Below are positions 43,761 through 53,716 of a stretch of DNA of 64,000 bases, piece after piece; positions within the stretch are counted from its first letter, which is position 1; each line of letters starts with the position of its first letter. The notes under the pieces are model-generated. The model was given only the letters and a program-made list of their open reading frames with translations. It was not told the origin of the DNA and searched no databases. Where the stretch lies: NCBI RefSeq assembly GCF_021021415.1, contig NZ_JAINWJ010000007.1, forward strand, positions 1-64,000, given 5' to 3'. The translations under genes and the position numbers were made by a program. This stretch comes from Martelella mediterranea (GTDB taxonomy: Bacteria > Pseudomonadota > Alphaproteobacteria > Rhizobiales > Rhizobiaceae).

Positions 43761-44911
43761 CAGGCCTCTCCCCCGGCGGGCTGACCGCCAAATTTCGGAT
43801 GAACGAGCGCGCCCTCATGCGTCAAAAGCGTGGCGGCGACAAGTTCGTCTTCCCGGTTGATTTTCAGATCGCCGGTCTCCTTGTCGACCAGCGTTTCGAA
43901 GAAGGTCAGCAGGTTCTTGGCGTAAAGCGCCGAGGCACTGGCGGCGATCCGGCCCGGCAGATTTTCGTAGCCGATGACGTTGACGCCCTCGACTTCGGTC
44001 ACCGCGCCGGCGACCGCGCCCTCGATATTGCCGCCGCGTTCCACCGCGAGGTCAACTGCGACCGAGCCGAGCTTCATCGATGCCAGCATCTGGCGGCTGA
44101 CAAGCCGGGGCGCGGGGCGGCCGGGGATCAGCGCCGTGGTGATGACGATATCCTGCTTGGCGATGTGGGAGGCCACGAGTTCGGCCTGCTTGGCCTGATA
44201 TTCGGCCGACATTTCCTTGGCGTAACCGCCGGCGGTCTCGGCCGCCTTGAACTCGTCATCCTCGACCGCGATGAACTTCGCGCCGAGCGAGGCGACCTGT
44301 TCCTTGGCGGCGGGGCGCACGTCGGTGGCCGATACCACGGCGCCGAGACGACGCGCCGTCGCGATCGCCTGGAGGCCAGCAACGCCCGCGCCCATCACGA
44401 ACACGCGCGCGGCCGGCACGGTGCCCGCCGCCGTCATCATCATCGGCATGGCGCGGTCGAACACCGCTGCCGCCTCGATCACGGCCTGATAGCCGGCAAG
44501 GTTAGCCTGCGAGGAAAGCACATCCATCGACTGCGCGCGGGTGATGCGCGGCATCAGTTCCATCGCGAAGGCGGAAACACCCTGCTTGGCCATGGCCGAC
44601 AGCGCGTCCTCATGGCCGTAGGGGTCCATGGTCGCAATCACAATCGCGCCGCTCTTGTAGCCGGAAAACTCCTGCTCGCCGGGGCGGCGGACGCGGAAGA
44701 TGACATCGGCGTCGGCCGCCGCTTCGGGGCCGGCGATCTCGGCGCCCGCAGCGCGGAACGCCTCGTCATCCATGCGGGATTTGAGGCCGGCGCCGCTTTC
44801 GACGACAACATCAAAGCCGAGGCCCTTCAGTTTCTTGACCGTGTCGGGAGAAGCGGCGACGCGCGTTTCCGCGTCCGCCGTCTCCTTCGGTACGAATAGT
44901 GTCTTGCTCAA
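43760..44911 (-). CDS. pntAA: NAD(P) transhydrogenase subunit alpha part 1
   Basis: A 383-residue soluble domain I subunit that binds NAD(H). The dinucleotide fold is seen in VFVMGAGVAGLQAIATARRLGAVV, and the family's RITRAQSMDVLSSQANLAGY and VDLAVERGGN blocks are present. It begins with TTG at 44911, with GGGAG six bases upstream; no ATG is better placed. Together with pntAB and pntB it makes the complete enzyme. Confidence 0.96.
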   Translation of the reverse strand: MSKTLFVPKETADAETRVAASPDTVKKLKGLGFDVVVESGAGLKSRMDDEAFRAAGAEIAGPEAAADADVIFRVRRPGEQEFSGYKSGAIVIATMDPYGHEDALSAMAKQGVSAFAMELMPRITRAQSMDVLSSQANLAGYQAVIEAAAVFDRAMPMMMTAAGTVPAARVFVMGAGVAGLQAIATARRLGAVVSATDVRPAAKEQVASLGAKFIAVEDDEFKAAETAGGYAKEMSAEYQAKQAELVASHIAKQDIVITTALIPGRPAPRLVSRQMLASMKLGSVAVDLAVERGGNIEGAVAGAVTEVEGVNVIGYENLPGRIAASASALYAKNLLTFFETLVDKETGDLKINREDELVAATLLTHEGALVHPKFGGQPAGGEA

Positions 44912-45014
44912 GACATGCTCCCAGATTGAAGTCGGAACGGACGGCAGCCGTCAGCGGCGCGCCGGCTTTCCGGTACGCCCTGTTCCGCAGAAAATCGAAT
45001 TTCTTCCAAGGCTT

Positions 45015-45233
45015 TCAGCGCAGGATAACGTAGCCAAGCACGCTGATGACGATGAAGATGATCAGACTGCCGATGAAACCGAAAGGCCCAAGCAGACCCG
45101 CCGCCATGGCGACCATGAGCGCGACCAGATGGATCGTGCCGTACTTCGTGCCATTGACGAACATCTTGTAGGTTTTGGCGTGTTCCGAAAAATCCGCCTC
45201 GTCTGCGGGCTGGGACATTTCGACATTCTGCAT
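45015..45233 (-). CDS. aa3-type cytochrome c oxidase subunit IV
   Basis: A 72-residue protein with a polar N-terminus (FSEHAKTYKMFVNGTKYGTI) and two hydrophobic segments. This matches the short bacterial aa3 oxidase subunit IV (PF07835), and the SEHxxTYxxF block is its hallmark. A strong AAAGGAGG precedes the ATG. It lies just upstream of the pnt genes on the same strand, a frequent arrangement in rhizobia, and both concern membrane energy coupling. The other oxidase subunits are not in the window. Confidence 0.88.
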   Translation of the reverse strand: MQNVEMSQPADEADFSEHAKTYKMFVNGTKYGTIHLVALMVAMAAGLLGPFGFIGSLIIFIVISVLGYVILR

Positions 45234-45401
45234 AGACTTCCCTCCTTTGCGGCGTCACCGCGCTCGCCGCCATCTCCGGCCGGCCAAACTCCCTCGGGGC
45301 TCCCGATTATCATACCTTGTTTCACGCTTTCAACAACGCCATCGGAAAACTCCGCCCATTCAATCGATTATTGATGAGGACAATTGACAGCATTTATTTA
45401 G

Positions 45402-45413
45402 GTTGATATCAAC
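45402..45413. promoter_or_regulatory. Perfect palindrome upstream of the MFS transporter gene
   Basis: GTTGATATCAAC, a perfect 12-base palindrome in AT-rich DNA 57 bases before the MFS start. It could be a regulator site. It is not an FNR box, because the four-base spacer between TTGAT and ATCAA is missing. Confidence 0.35.
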
Positions 45414-45469
45414 TTATATCACTCGATGACCCGCTTGCGCGGTCGTGATGGCACGGGGGCCGGATTTTG

Positions 45470-46678
45470 ATGCGCACTATTCCCTATCGCTGGATCATGG
45501 TTGCCGCGGGCGCGGTGATCGGCTGCCTCGCCATCGGCGCGATCTTCTCGCTGCCGGTCTTCCTGCGGCCGATGGCGGATGCGACCGGCTGGTCGACCAC
45601 CGGCATCTCCACGGCCATGACCATCGGCTTCATCACGTCGGCGCTTGCGAGCATGATCATGGGCTCGCTGTCGGACCGGATCGGCCCGCGCCCCGTGGTT
45701 CTCGCCGGTAGCGTGGCGATGGTCGCGGCCCTCCTCCTCGGCAGCGTCAGCCCCAGCCTGCTGGCCTTTCAAATGAGCTTCGGCCTGGTATCCGGCCTGG
45801 CGATCGCGGCGTTGATGGCCCCGATGATGTCGTCCATCGTCGGCTGGTTCGATACCCACCGCTCGCTCGCCGTGTCGCTGGTTTCGGTCGGCTTCGGCGT
45901 TGCGCCGATGACGATGTCGCCGCTTGCCGCCTTTCTGGTCGAGGGGTATGACTGGCGCACCGCGATGCAGATCATCGCTCTCGTGGTGGCCGTGCTGATG
46001 CTGCCCGCCGCCATGCTGATCCGCCGCCCGCCGCAGGTCGAGGCAAGCCAGCCCGGCATGGCCGGCGCGGAACCGGAGATCACGGTGGCGGAAGCGATCC
46101 GCTCGCCGCAATTCATCGTGCTCTGCCTCACCAATTTCTTCTGCTGCGCCACCCATGCCGGCCCGATCTTCCACACCGTCAGCTATGCGGTAACCTGCGG
46201 CATTCCGCTGATGGCGGCGGTTTCGATCTACTCGATCGAGGGCCTGGCGGGGCTCGGCGGTCGCGTCGCCTTCGGCATTCTCGGCGACCGGCTGGGGGCC
46301 AAGCGGGTGCTGGTTGCCGGCCTTCTCGCCCAGGCCTTCGGCGCGCTCGCCTATGCATTCGTCCGGGAGCTTTCCGGCTTCTACGCCGTCGCGGCGCTCT
46401 TCGGCTTCATCTATGCCGGCGTGATGCCGCTCTACGCGGTGCTGGCGCGCGAGAACTTCCCGCAGCGGATGATGGGCACCGTCATCGGCGGCACCGGACT
46501 TGCCGGTGGCCTCGGCATGGCGCTCGGCCCGCTCGCCGGCGGGCTAATCTACGATGCCTTCGCGACCTACACCTGGATGTATGTCGGCGCCTGGGGCATG
46601 GGCATCGGCGCCACGCTGATGGCGCTCACCTTCCGCTCCCGCGCAGGCCGCGGCACGGCCGCGCCGCAACCCGCCTGA
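45470..46678 (+). CDS. Major facilitator superfamily transporter
   Basis: A 402-residue protein with twelve membrane helices. The loop 2-3 motif GSLSDRIGPRPVV and its second-half counterpart GILGDRLGAKRVL mark the MFS, and the pattern GWSTTGISTAMTIGF near the N-terminus resembles monocarboxylate/oxalate-formate (OFA) type carriers. The ATG at 45470 is preferred over the TTG codon just before it. It is monocistronic; substrate unknown, probably an organic acid. Confidence 0.88.
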   Translation: MRTIPYRWIMVAAGAVIGCLAIGAIFSLPVFLRPMADATGWSTTGISTAMTIGFITSALASMIMGSLSDRIGPRPVVLAGSVAMVAALLLGSVSPSLLAFQMSFGLVSGLAIAALMAPMMSSIVGWFDTHRSLAVSLVSVGFGVAPMTMSPLAAFLVEGYDWRTAMQIIALVVAVLMLPAAMLIRRPPQVEASQPGMAGAEPEITVAEAIRSPQFIVLCLTNFFCCATHAGPIFHTVSYAVTCGIPLMAAVSIYSIEGLAGLGGRVAFGILGDRLGAKRVLVAGLLAQAFGALAYAFVRELSGFYAVAALFGFIYAGVMPLYAVLARENFPQRMMGTVIGGTGLAGGLGMALGPLAGGLIYDAFATYTWMYVGAWGMGIGATLMALTFRSRAGRGTAAPQPA

Positions 46679-46863
46679 AGCGGCGCTCTGGAGGGGCGGC
46701 CACGGCGCGCTCCTCCGCCTCCCCGCAACAAAAGTACAACGCCGCACCGATTTTCAGCCTAAAACTTCCAAAACCGCTCGTTTTTCGGTCCGTATTGTAC
46801 CAAAGGCATGTTGCGTGGCCTTGACAACTTCCATTAAGGAAGACGGACGGTTTGGAGGCCCCA

Positions 46864-47442
46864 ATGAGACCACTAATAATAATAAGCCGTACGATCGACA
46901 GGCTGAACGAATTCATCGGACATTCGGTGTCCTGGCTCCTTCTGGTAGCGATCCTGGTCAGCGCAGGCAATGCGGTCAGCCGCAAGCTGTTTTCGCTGTC
47001 CTCGAATGCCATGCTGGAGCTGCAATGGTACCTTTACGGCGCCGTGTTCATGCTGGCGACCGCCTACGCGCTCCTGAAGAACGAGCATATCCGCATCGAT
47101 ATCCTGTCAGGATCGTGGTCCCGGCGGACCCGGGACTGGATCGATCTCGTGCTCCACATCATCTTCCTGGTGCCGTTCGCGTCCATGATGGTATACCTGT
47201 CCTGGCCGTGGTTCCTGCGCTCGTTCCTTTCCGGCGAGCACTCCACCAATGCCGGCGGGCTGATCCTGTGGCCGGCGAAATCCTTCATCCTCATCGGCTT
47301 TATCCTGCTTTTGCTGCAGGCCTTTTCCGAGATCATCAAACGGGCGGCCGCGCTTTCCGGTCATCTGAAAGAAGACGAAGAACTCTATGCCGACGCCGGC
47401 AACGCCGCCCACATGATGACCGAGGACCAGCCGAATGATTGA
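46864..47442 (+). CDS. TRAP transporter small permease (DctQ)
   Basis: A 192-residue membrane protein with four helices, including LQWYLYGAVFMLATAYALL and the EHIRIDIL block typical of DctQ. GGAGG is 5 bases from the ATG at 46864. The C-terminal tail is cytoplasmic and acidic. Its stop overlaps the DctM start by 8 bases. It pairs with the large permease to import a substrate delivered by the DctP protein encoded convergently at 49277-50395. Confidence 0.93.
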   Translation: MRPLIIISRTIDRLNEFIGHSVSWLLLVAILVSAGNAVSRKLFSLSSNAMLELQWYLYGAVFMLATAYALLKNEHIRIDILSGSWSRRTRDWIDLVLHIIFLVPFASMMVYLSWPWFLRSFLSGEHSTNAGGLILWPAKSFILIGFILLLLQAFSEIIKRAAALSGHLKEDEELYADAGNAAHMMTEDQPND

Positions 47443-49207
47443 TCTCGTCGCGCACAATCTCGCGCCCATCATGTTCGTTTCCGTGATGGCGATGCTGCTT
47501 CTCGGCTATCCGGTCGCCTTCACGCTGGCCGCCGGCGGGCTGATCTTCTTCGTGCTGGGCGTCGAGTTCTCCTCGATCTCGCCGGAAATCAATCTGTTCT
47601 GGCCGCTGCTGCAATCCCATCCCGACCGGTTTTTCGGGGGGATCATGTCGAACGAGACGCTGCTTGCCGTTCCGTTCTTCACCTTTATGGGCATCATCCT
47701 CGAGCGCTCGCGCATGGCCGAGGACCTGCTGGATACGATCGGCCAGCTCTTCGGCCCGATCCGCGGCGGGGTCGCCTATGCCGTGGTTCTGGTCGGCGCG
47801 CTTCTGGGCGCCACCACCGGCGTTGTCGCGGCCTCCGTCATGGCGATGGGGCTGATCTCGCTGCCGGTGATGCTGCGCTACAGCTATGACCGTTCGTTCG
47901 CCACCGGCACGATCGCCGCTTCCGGCACGCTGGCGCAGATCGTGCCGCCCTCGCTGGTGCTGATCGTGATGGCCGACCAACTCGGCCGCTCGGTCGGCGA
48001 TATGTATATCGGCGCACTCTATCCCTCGCTGATGGTGATCGCGGCCTACTGCCTCTACGTGTTCATAACGACGCTAATCCGCCCGAAGGCGGCGCCGGCC
48101 ATGCCGGTGGAAGCCCGCACGCTCGGCAACGGCGTCACCTCGCTATTCGTGATGATCGCAATCGCGGTGGCGCTCTACTTCCTCGGTTATCACGTGCTGT
48201 TCACGGCGCTTGACGAGGCCTGGCGGTTCGTGGCGGCGCTGTTCTTCGGCGTGGTCGTGATCTATCTCGCCGCACTTGCCAACGACCGGTTCAAGCTCAA
48301 CATCCTGTCGCGGCTTTCCCAGCAGGTCATCATCGTGATGGTGCCGCCGCTGGCGCTGATCTTCCTGGTGCTCGGCACGATCTTCCTCGGCATTGCCACG
48401 CCAACGGAAGGCGGCGCCATGGGCGCGACCGGCGCTCTGGCTCTTGCGATCGCCAAGGGTCGCCTCGATTTCACGGCGCTGAAGGCCGCGCTCGACAGCA
48501 CGACCAAGCTTTCCGCTTTCGTGATGATGATCCTGATGGGTGCACGCGTCTTCAGCCTCACCTTCTACGGCATCAACGGCAATGTCTGGATCGAGGACCT
48601 GCTGACCAGCCTGCCGGGCGGGGAATACGGCTTCCTGATCGTGGTCACGATCATCATCTTCATCCTCGGCTGCTTCCTCGATTTCTTCGAGATCGCCTTC
48701 ATCATGGTGCCGCTTCTGGTGGCGCCGGCCCAGGCGCTCGGCATCGACCTGATCTGGTTCGGCATCATTCTCGGTCTCAACCTGCAGACCTCGTTCCTGA
48801 CGCCACCCTTCGGCTTCTCGCTGTTCTACCTGCGCTCGGTGACGCCGGCCGGCGAATGGCGGGACAAGGCCACCGGCGCGACGATGCGGGGCGTCAGAAC
48901 GCTGGAGATCTACAAGGGAATCGTGCCGTATATCATTATCCAGTTCCTGGCGATCCTGGCGGTGATCTTCTTCCCGAAACTGGTCACCCATTACCAGGAT
49001 GACGTTGTGCGGGTCGATCCGGACACGATCCAGATCGAAATGCCCTCCTTCGGCGAAGGCGGCGACAATTTCGGCTTCGACAGCGGCTTCGGCGGTGAAA
49101 GCAACGACCCGTTCGCCCTGCCCGACTTCGGCAGCGGCGACCAGCCCGCGGACGGCGGCTCGGATGCTTTCAACCTCGACAGTCCGCCGAATCTGAATTT
49201 CAATTGA
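47435..49207 (+). CDS. TRAP transporter large permease (DctM) with unusual C-terminal tail
   Basis: A 590-residue permease with about 13 to 14 helices; blocks such as GIILERSRMAEDLLDTIG, ATPTEGGAMGA and LQTSFLTPPFGFSLFYLR are those of DctM in the mannitol/chloroaromatic TRAP subfamily. It runs the sodium- or proton-coupled import step. From about residue 523, after the last helix (AILAVIFFPKLVTHYQ), it has a 65-residue acidic tail rich in Gly, Asp, Phe and Asn (FGFDSGFGG, NLNFN) that ordinary DctM proteins lack. The tail is low in complexity, and its side of the membrane is not certain. Confidence 0.93.
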   Translation: MIDLVAHNLAPIMFVSVMAMLLLGYPVAFTLAAGGLIFFVLGVEFSSISPEINLFWPLLQSHPDRFFGGIMSNETLLAVPFFTFMGIILERSRMAEDLLDTIGQLFGPIRGGVAYAVVLVGALLGATTGVVAASVMAMGLISLPVMLRYSYDRSFATGTIAASGTLAQIVPPSLVLIVMADQLGRSVGDMYIGALYPSLMVIAAYCLYVFITTLIRPKAAPAMPVEARTLGNGVTSLFVMIAIAVALYFLGYHVLFTALDEAWRFVAALFFGVVVIYLAALANDRFKLNILSRLSQQVIIVMVPPLALIFLVLGTIFLGIATPTEGGAMGATGALALAIAKGRLDFTALKAALDSTTKLSAFVMMILMGARVFSLTFYGINGNVWIEDLLTSLPGGEYGFLIVVTIIIFILGCFLDFFEIAFIMVPLLVAPAQALGIDLIWFGIILGLNLQTSFLTPPFGFSLFYLRSVTPAGEWRDKATGATMRGVRTLEIYKGIVPYIIIQFLAILAVIFFPKLVTHYQDDVVRVDPDTIQIEMPSFGEGGDNFGFDSGFGGESNDPFALPDFGSGDQPADGGSDAFNLDSPPNLNFN

Positions 49208-49221
49208 TCCGACTGGCCACA

Positions 49222-49255
49222 AAAAACCCCGGAAGCGCGCGCTTCCGGGGTTTTT
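49222..49255. terminator. Bidirectional terminator between convergent TRAP genes
   Basis: A fully symmetric 34-base element: AAAAA-CCCCGGAAGCGC followed by GCGCTTCCGGGG-TTTTT. Stem, A-run and T-run serve both the DctM gene (plus) and the DctP gene (minus), whose stops lie 14 and 21 bases away. Confidence 0.93.
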
Positions 49256-49276
49256 CATTCTCAGCAAACCAATCTG

Positions 49277-50476
<1,200 letters not shown>

Positions 50477-50672
50477 TCAACTCCTGCACGAGCCGCCGGA
50501 CGCGTTTTTAGGCCGCCAGATGCCCGGCTTTAAACGAAGGTCTAATAGGCGGCGGATCAATTTCGCTTATCAGGCCAATCGAAATTCGCATCGCGCCGAC
50601 AAAGGAAACATTTGACAGCGCTGCTGCCACTCGACATCACTTCACTCATTCGCAACAGGCAGGGAAAAATCC

Positions 50673-51446
50673 ATGTCCACCCCCATCATTGCCGTTCCCG
50701 CAGACACCAAGGTCATTGGCGAGATCACCTGGCATTCGGCCCAGCAGCAATATGTCGGGGCGGCGCTGGATGTGGCGGGCGTGATGAGCCTGATCTTACC
50801 GGCCTATGCCGAGGGCGCAGACATCGACGCCGTGCTCGACAGGGTGGAAGGCGTGATGATCACGGGCGCGGCCAGCAATGTCGCCCCCCAGCTTTACGGC
50901 AAAGAGGCCGAGGAAAAGGACGGGCCCTTCGATCCCGGCCGCGATGCCATCACCCTGCCGCTGATCCGCCGCGCCATTTCGCGCGGCATCCCGCTTCTTT
51001 GCATCTGCCGGGGCATTCAGGAACTGAATGTCGCGCTCGGCGGCACGCTGATCAGCGAGGTGCATGAGCTCGATGACCGCATCGACCACCGTCAGCCGCC
51101 CGAAGGCAACCGTGACGCGCTGTTCGTCATCCGCCAGCCCGTCTTTATCAGGGAAGGCACTTGCCTCGCCGATATTCTCGGCGCCGGCGAGGTGACGGTG
51201 AATTCGCTGCACCGGCAGGCGATCGGCGATCTCGCGCCGAACCTGGCGGTGGAGGCGGTTGCCGAGGACGGCACCGTCGAGGCGGTTTCGGTCATCGGGG
51301 CAACCAATTTCGCCGTCGGCGTCCAGTGGCACCCGGAATACTGGGCCCGCACCGATAGCGCGTCCCGCAAGCTGTTCGAAGCCTTCGGCGATGCCGTGCG
51401 CGCCTTTGCCCGGTCGAAGGACGGGTTCAACGCTGCCGCTCAGTAG
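50673..51446 (+). CDS. Gamma-glutamyl-GABA hydrolase-like class I glutamine amidotransferase
   Basis: A 257-residue protein of the PuuD family (peptidase C26). The nucleophile Cys lies in LLCICRGIQELNVALGGTL and the partner His-Glu in GVQWHPEYW, so the triad is complete. In E. coli PuuD frees GABA from gamma-glutamyl-GABA during putrescine breakdown; no other puu genes are adjacent, so the substrate may differ. AGGGA lies upstream of the ATG. Its stop overlaps the end of the convergent DUF4336 gene. Confidence 0.88.
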   Translation: MSTPIIAVPADTKVIGEITWHSAQQQYVGAALDVAGVMSLILPAYAEGADIDAVLDRVEGVMITGAASNVAPQLYGKEAEEKDGPFDPGRDAITLPLIRRAISRGIPLLCICRGIQELNVALGGTLISEVHELDDRIDHRQPPEGNRDALFVIRQPVFIREGTCLADILGAGEVTVNSLHRQAIGDLAPNLAVEAVAEDGTVEAVSVIGATNFAVGVQWHPEYWARTDSASRKLFEAFGDAVRAFARSKDGFNAAAQ

Positions 51447-52132
51447 AGCCAGGCAAAAGCGCGCTTCAGAAACGCCTGCCCGTCGCGCCGCACCGGCGCG
51501 CCGTGGGCAAACAGCACCTGCTCCGTCGGCCATTGCAATATCCGCTCTACCTTTTCCCGCGTTGCGGCGCGATCGCTAAAGGCGACACGAAACTTGCGCG
51601 GCACGGCGGGTTCCGCGCCCTGCATGGCGTCGAGCCGGGCCACGATCCCGCGCCATCCGGAAAACCAGCCGTGTTCGAAATGCTGGATCAGGTCGGTGAA
51701 GATTGCCGTCTTGCTGTCACGGTGAAAGAACACGACCTCGGTCATGATCCGGTTGCCGTCAAGCACGACGCGCTCGATCTCGCCCGACCATTGCGCAGCC
51801 ACAGCTTCGTCCTCCAGAAAGCCGGAGAAGGCGATGTCGCTGCGCTTTTGAGCAAGCGCACGCGGACCATATACATCGGCCGCGGGAAATGCCTCGGCCC
51901 ATTCCCTCATGAAAACATGGTGGAGCGTATTGGGCGCGACAAGGAAGCACGGCTCGCCGAGCGCCGTGGTCGCTTCGACAAGCGCAGGCGATGCCGCAAC
52001 GGGCGACCAGATCAACAGGTGGCCATCACTGAGGCGGACCACCGCCATCCGCGTGGGATAGCAAAACCCCATATTTGCTTTGACGACCGGGCCGTCCGCA
52101 ATCCACAGATTGGCGCCGAGTTGTTCCAGCAT
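51440..52132 (-). CDS. DUF4336-domain protein (metallo-hydrolase-like fold)
   Basis: A 230-residue protein of the DUF4336 family, distantly related to metallo-beta-lactamase folds. It shows LWIADGPVVKANMGFCYPTRMAVVRL at the start, VAPNTLHHVFMREW in place of the zinc motif, and TDLIQHFEHGWFSGW; the classical HxHxDH is absent. Function is unknown. It is divergent from a TetR regulator with only 50 bases between, so it is the natural target of that regulator. Confidence 0.8.
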   Translation of the reverse strand: MLEQLGANLWIADGPVVKANMGFCYPTRMAVVRLSDGHLLIWSPVAASPALVEATTALGEPCFLVAPNTLHHVFMREWAEAFPAADVYGPRALAQKRSDIAFSGFLEDEAVAAQWSGEIERVVLDGNRIMTEVVFFHRDSKTAIFTDLIQHFEHGWFSGWRGIVARLDAMQGAEPAVPRKFRVAFSDRAATREKVERILQWPTEQVLFAHGAPVRRDGQAFLKRAFAWLY

Positions 52133-52182
52133 GACATGTCATTCCTATTTACATATGGGCAAAAATACACAAATGTATAAAA

Positions 52183-52752
52183 ATGACAAGATTATCCCGC
52201 ACCGAACGTTCGCGCTCGCTGATCCTCACCGCCGCCGAGGACCTGTTTCGGCGCAAGGGCTTTGCCGCGACCACAATGGAGGAGATCGCCGAGGGCGCGG
52301 GGCTGACGCGCAAGACAGCCTATAATCTGTTCTCCTCGAAGGAGGATATCGCGCTCACGCTGATCGCACGGGACGAAGCTGATGACGGCCGCTACCGCGA
52401 CAGGATGGCAGCCGATGAGGACGCGAAGACGCTCCTCTGCGCCATATTCAACGACAGCGCCGCGTGGTGCCGCGCCAACCCCACGCTTGCAGAACTGGCG
52501 CTGCGGCCCGCCCGCCGCCCCGGTCTTGCGCCGCCCCCGGACCGGCCATCCTTTCAGGGGCTGGTGCGCGACGTCGTCGCGCTCGGGCAGGATCAGGGAA
52601 TATTCCGCCGGGACGAGGCCCCGGAATTCATGGCGCTGATCCTGCTTGCCGTCTTTGGCCAGGCCATGCTGAACGCGCTTGCCGGCACGCCGCTGACCGA
52701 GGACGGGATCGCCGACATCGTGCGCCTCGTCACCGAGGGCATCGGGGCCTGA
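52183..52752 (+). CDS. TetR-family transcriptional regulator
   Basis: A 189-residue regulator with the TetR helix-turn-helix near residues 25-45 (TTMEEIAEGAGLTRKTAYNLFSSKEDI) and an all-helical ligand domain after it. No SD is seen before ATG 52183; the message may start close to it. The 50-base AT-rich gap to the divergent DUF4336 gene contains ACAT/ATGT half sites suitable for an operator. It likely represses itself and DUF4336; the ligand is unknown. Confidence 0.87.
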   Translation: MTRLSRTERSRSLILTAAEDLFRRKGFAATTMEEIAEGAGLTRKTAYNLFSSKEDIALTLIARDEADDGRYRDRMAADEDAKTLLCAIFNDSAAWCRANPTLAELALRPARRPGLAPPPDRPSFQGLVRDVVALGQDQGIFRRDEAPEFMALILLAVFGQAMLNALAGTPLTEDGIADIVRLVTEGIGA

Positions 52753-52766
52753 CGGCATGGCGAAAG

Positions 52767-53201
52767 TCAGCGCCGCCGCCCCTTCATGCGCAATCCGTCG
52801 CGCATGTTCATCGCCATAAGCGCGATATTGACGGCGCCTAAGACGAGTTCAATAGCCTGCACGGCATAAAACGATGCGTCAAACGCGCCCGCCTCCGCCT
52901 TTGACGCGAGGAACAGCGCGCAGGGGATCAGCACGAGGATACCGTTGGCGGCAATGATCGGCATGCGCCTGCGCTTTGCCACGACCAGCGGCCCGCGCAT
53001 TTTTCCCGCAAGACGAAAGCCTGACAATCCCGCCAGCGCCAGTAGCGGCACCAGCAGCAGGAAGCCCCAGGGGATGGCGGCCTTGACCAGCGCCACCAGT
53101 TCGGGGCCGGCGAAGACCTCCGCCATAACGGTCGAGAGCCAGAATGTGGTGATGAGCACAAGCGCCAATGCGCCGGCTATGGGATGCATGGTCTTCAGCA
53201 T
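52767..53201 (-). CDS. Small integral membrane protein of unknown function
   Basis: A 144-residue protein with four hydrophobic segments (about 8-28, 42-62, 80-100, 112-132) and a basic tail. I do not recognise a named family. AGGAG is 7 bases before the ATG. It is divergent from a MarR regulator; two palindromic sites lie in the 54-base gap, so MarR control is likely. Small membrane proteins beside MarR regulators are sometimes linked to stress or drug response, but nothing in the sequence proves this. Confidence 0.7.
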   Translation of the reverse strand: MLKTMHPIAGALALVLITTFWLSTVMAEVFAGPELVALVKAAIPWGFLLLVPLLALAGLSGFRLAGKMRGPLVVAKRRRMPIIAANGILVLIPCALFLASKAEAGAFDASFYAVQAIELVLGAVNIALMAMNMRDGLRMKGRRR

Positions 53202-53223
53202 GGTCGTACTCCTGTCAATTTAC

Positions 53224-53261
53224 ATAGCAAGCTATATAACATTGCATAGTAAGCTATGCAA
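53224..53261. promoter_or_regulatory. Paired SlyA/MarR-like operators and a promoter
   Basis: Site 1, ATAGC-AA-GCTAT (53224-53235), and site 2, TTGCATAG-TAAG-CTATGCAA (53242-53261), share an AA centre and lie 22 bp apart, two helical turns. Site 1 is close to the SlyA consensus TTAGCAAGCTAA. A possible plus-strand promoter (CTGTCA at 53212, TATAAC at 53235, 17-base spacer) would be covered by both sites. Confidence 0.65.
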
Positions 53262-53711
53262 ATGCTAATGAAAAACATGAGCTTTTCAAAAGACGATTCC
53301 GCCGGCTATCTCGCCAATCATATGGCGCGCCTGTTCGAACGCGGTCTGGCCGCCCGAATCCGGCCGCTCGGGCTGACGACAGGCACCTTCCCGGCCCTTC
53401 TGGAATTATGGGAGAATGACGGACTGACGCAGAAACAGTTGGTGGAACGGCTCGATATCGAGCAGGCAACGATGGCCAACACCCTGTCGCGCATGGAACG
53501 CGACGGGTTGATCAGGCGAGAAAAAGACCCCGGCGACGGCCGCGTTCAGCGCATCCGGCTGACGGAGCGCGCGCGCGCCCTGCGCGATCCCGCGATCGCC
53601 GCCGCCACGGCGGAAAACGAAGACGCTCTCCTCGCCCTTTCGGACGAGGAGAGCGCAGAACTCATCTCACTCATGCAGAAGATCATCGCGGCCAGAAAGC
53701 AGCGCGCCTGA
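53256..53711 (+). CDS. MarR-family transcriptional regulator
   Basis: A regulator of up to 151 residues with a MarR winged helix: GLTQKQLVERLDIEQATMANTLSRMERDGLIRREKDPGDGRVQRIRLT covers the recognition helix and wing. Four in-frame ATG codons (53256, 53262, 53268, 53277) compete and none has an SD. The first lies inside the second operator, so 53277 may be the true start, giving 144 residues. The divergent small membrane protein is the probable target along with the regulator's own gene. Confidence 0.87.
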   Translation: MQMLMKNMSFSKDDSAGYLANHMARLFERGLAARIRPLGLTTGTFPALLELWENDGLTQKQLVERLDIEQATMANTLSRMERDGLIRREKDPGDGRVQRIRLTERARALRDPAIAAATAENEDALLALSDEESAELISLMQKIIAARKQRA

Positions 53712-53716
53712 GAGCC

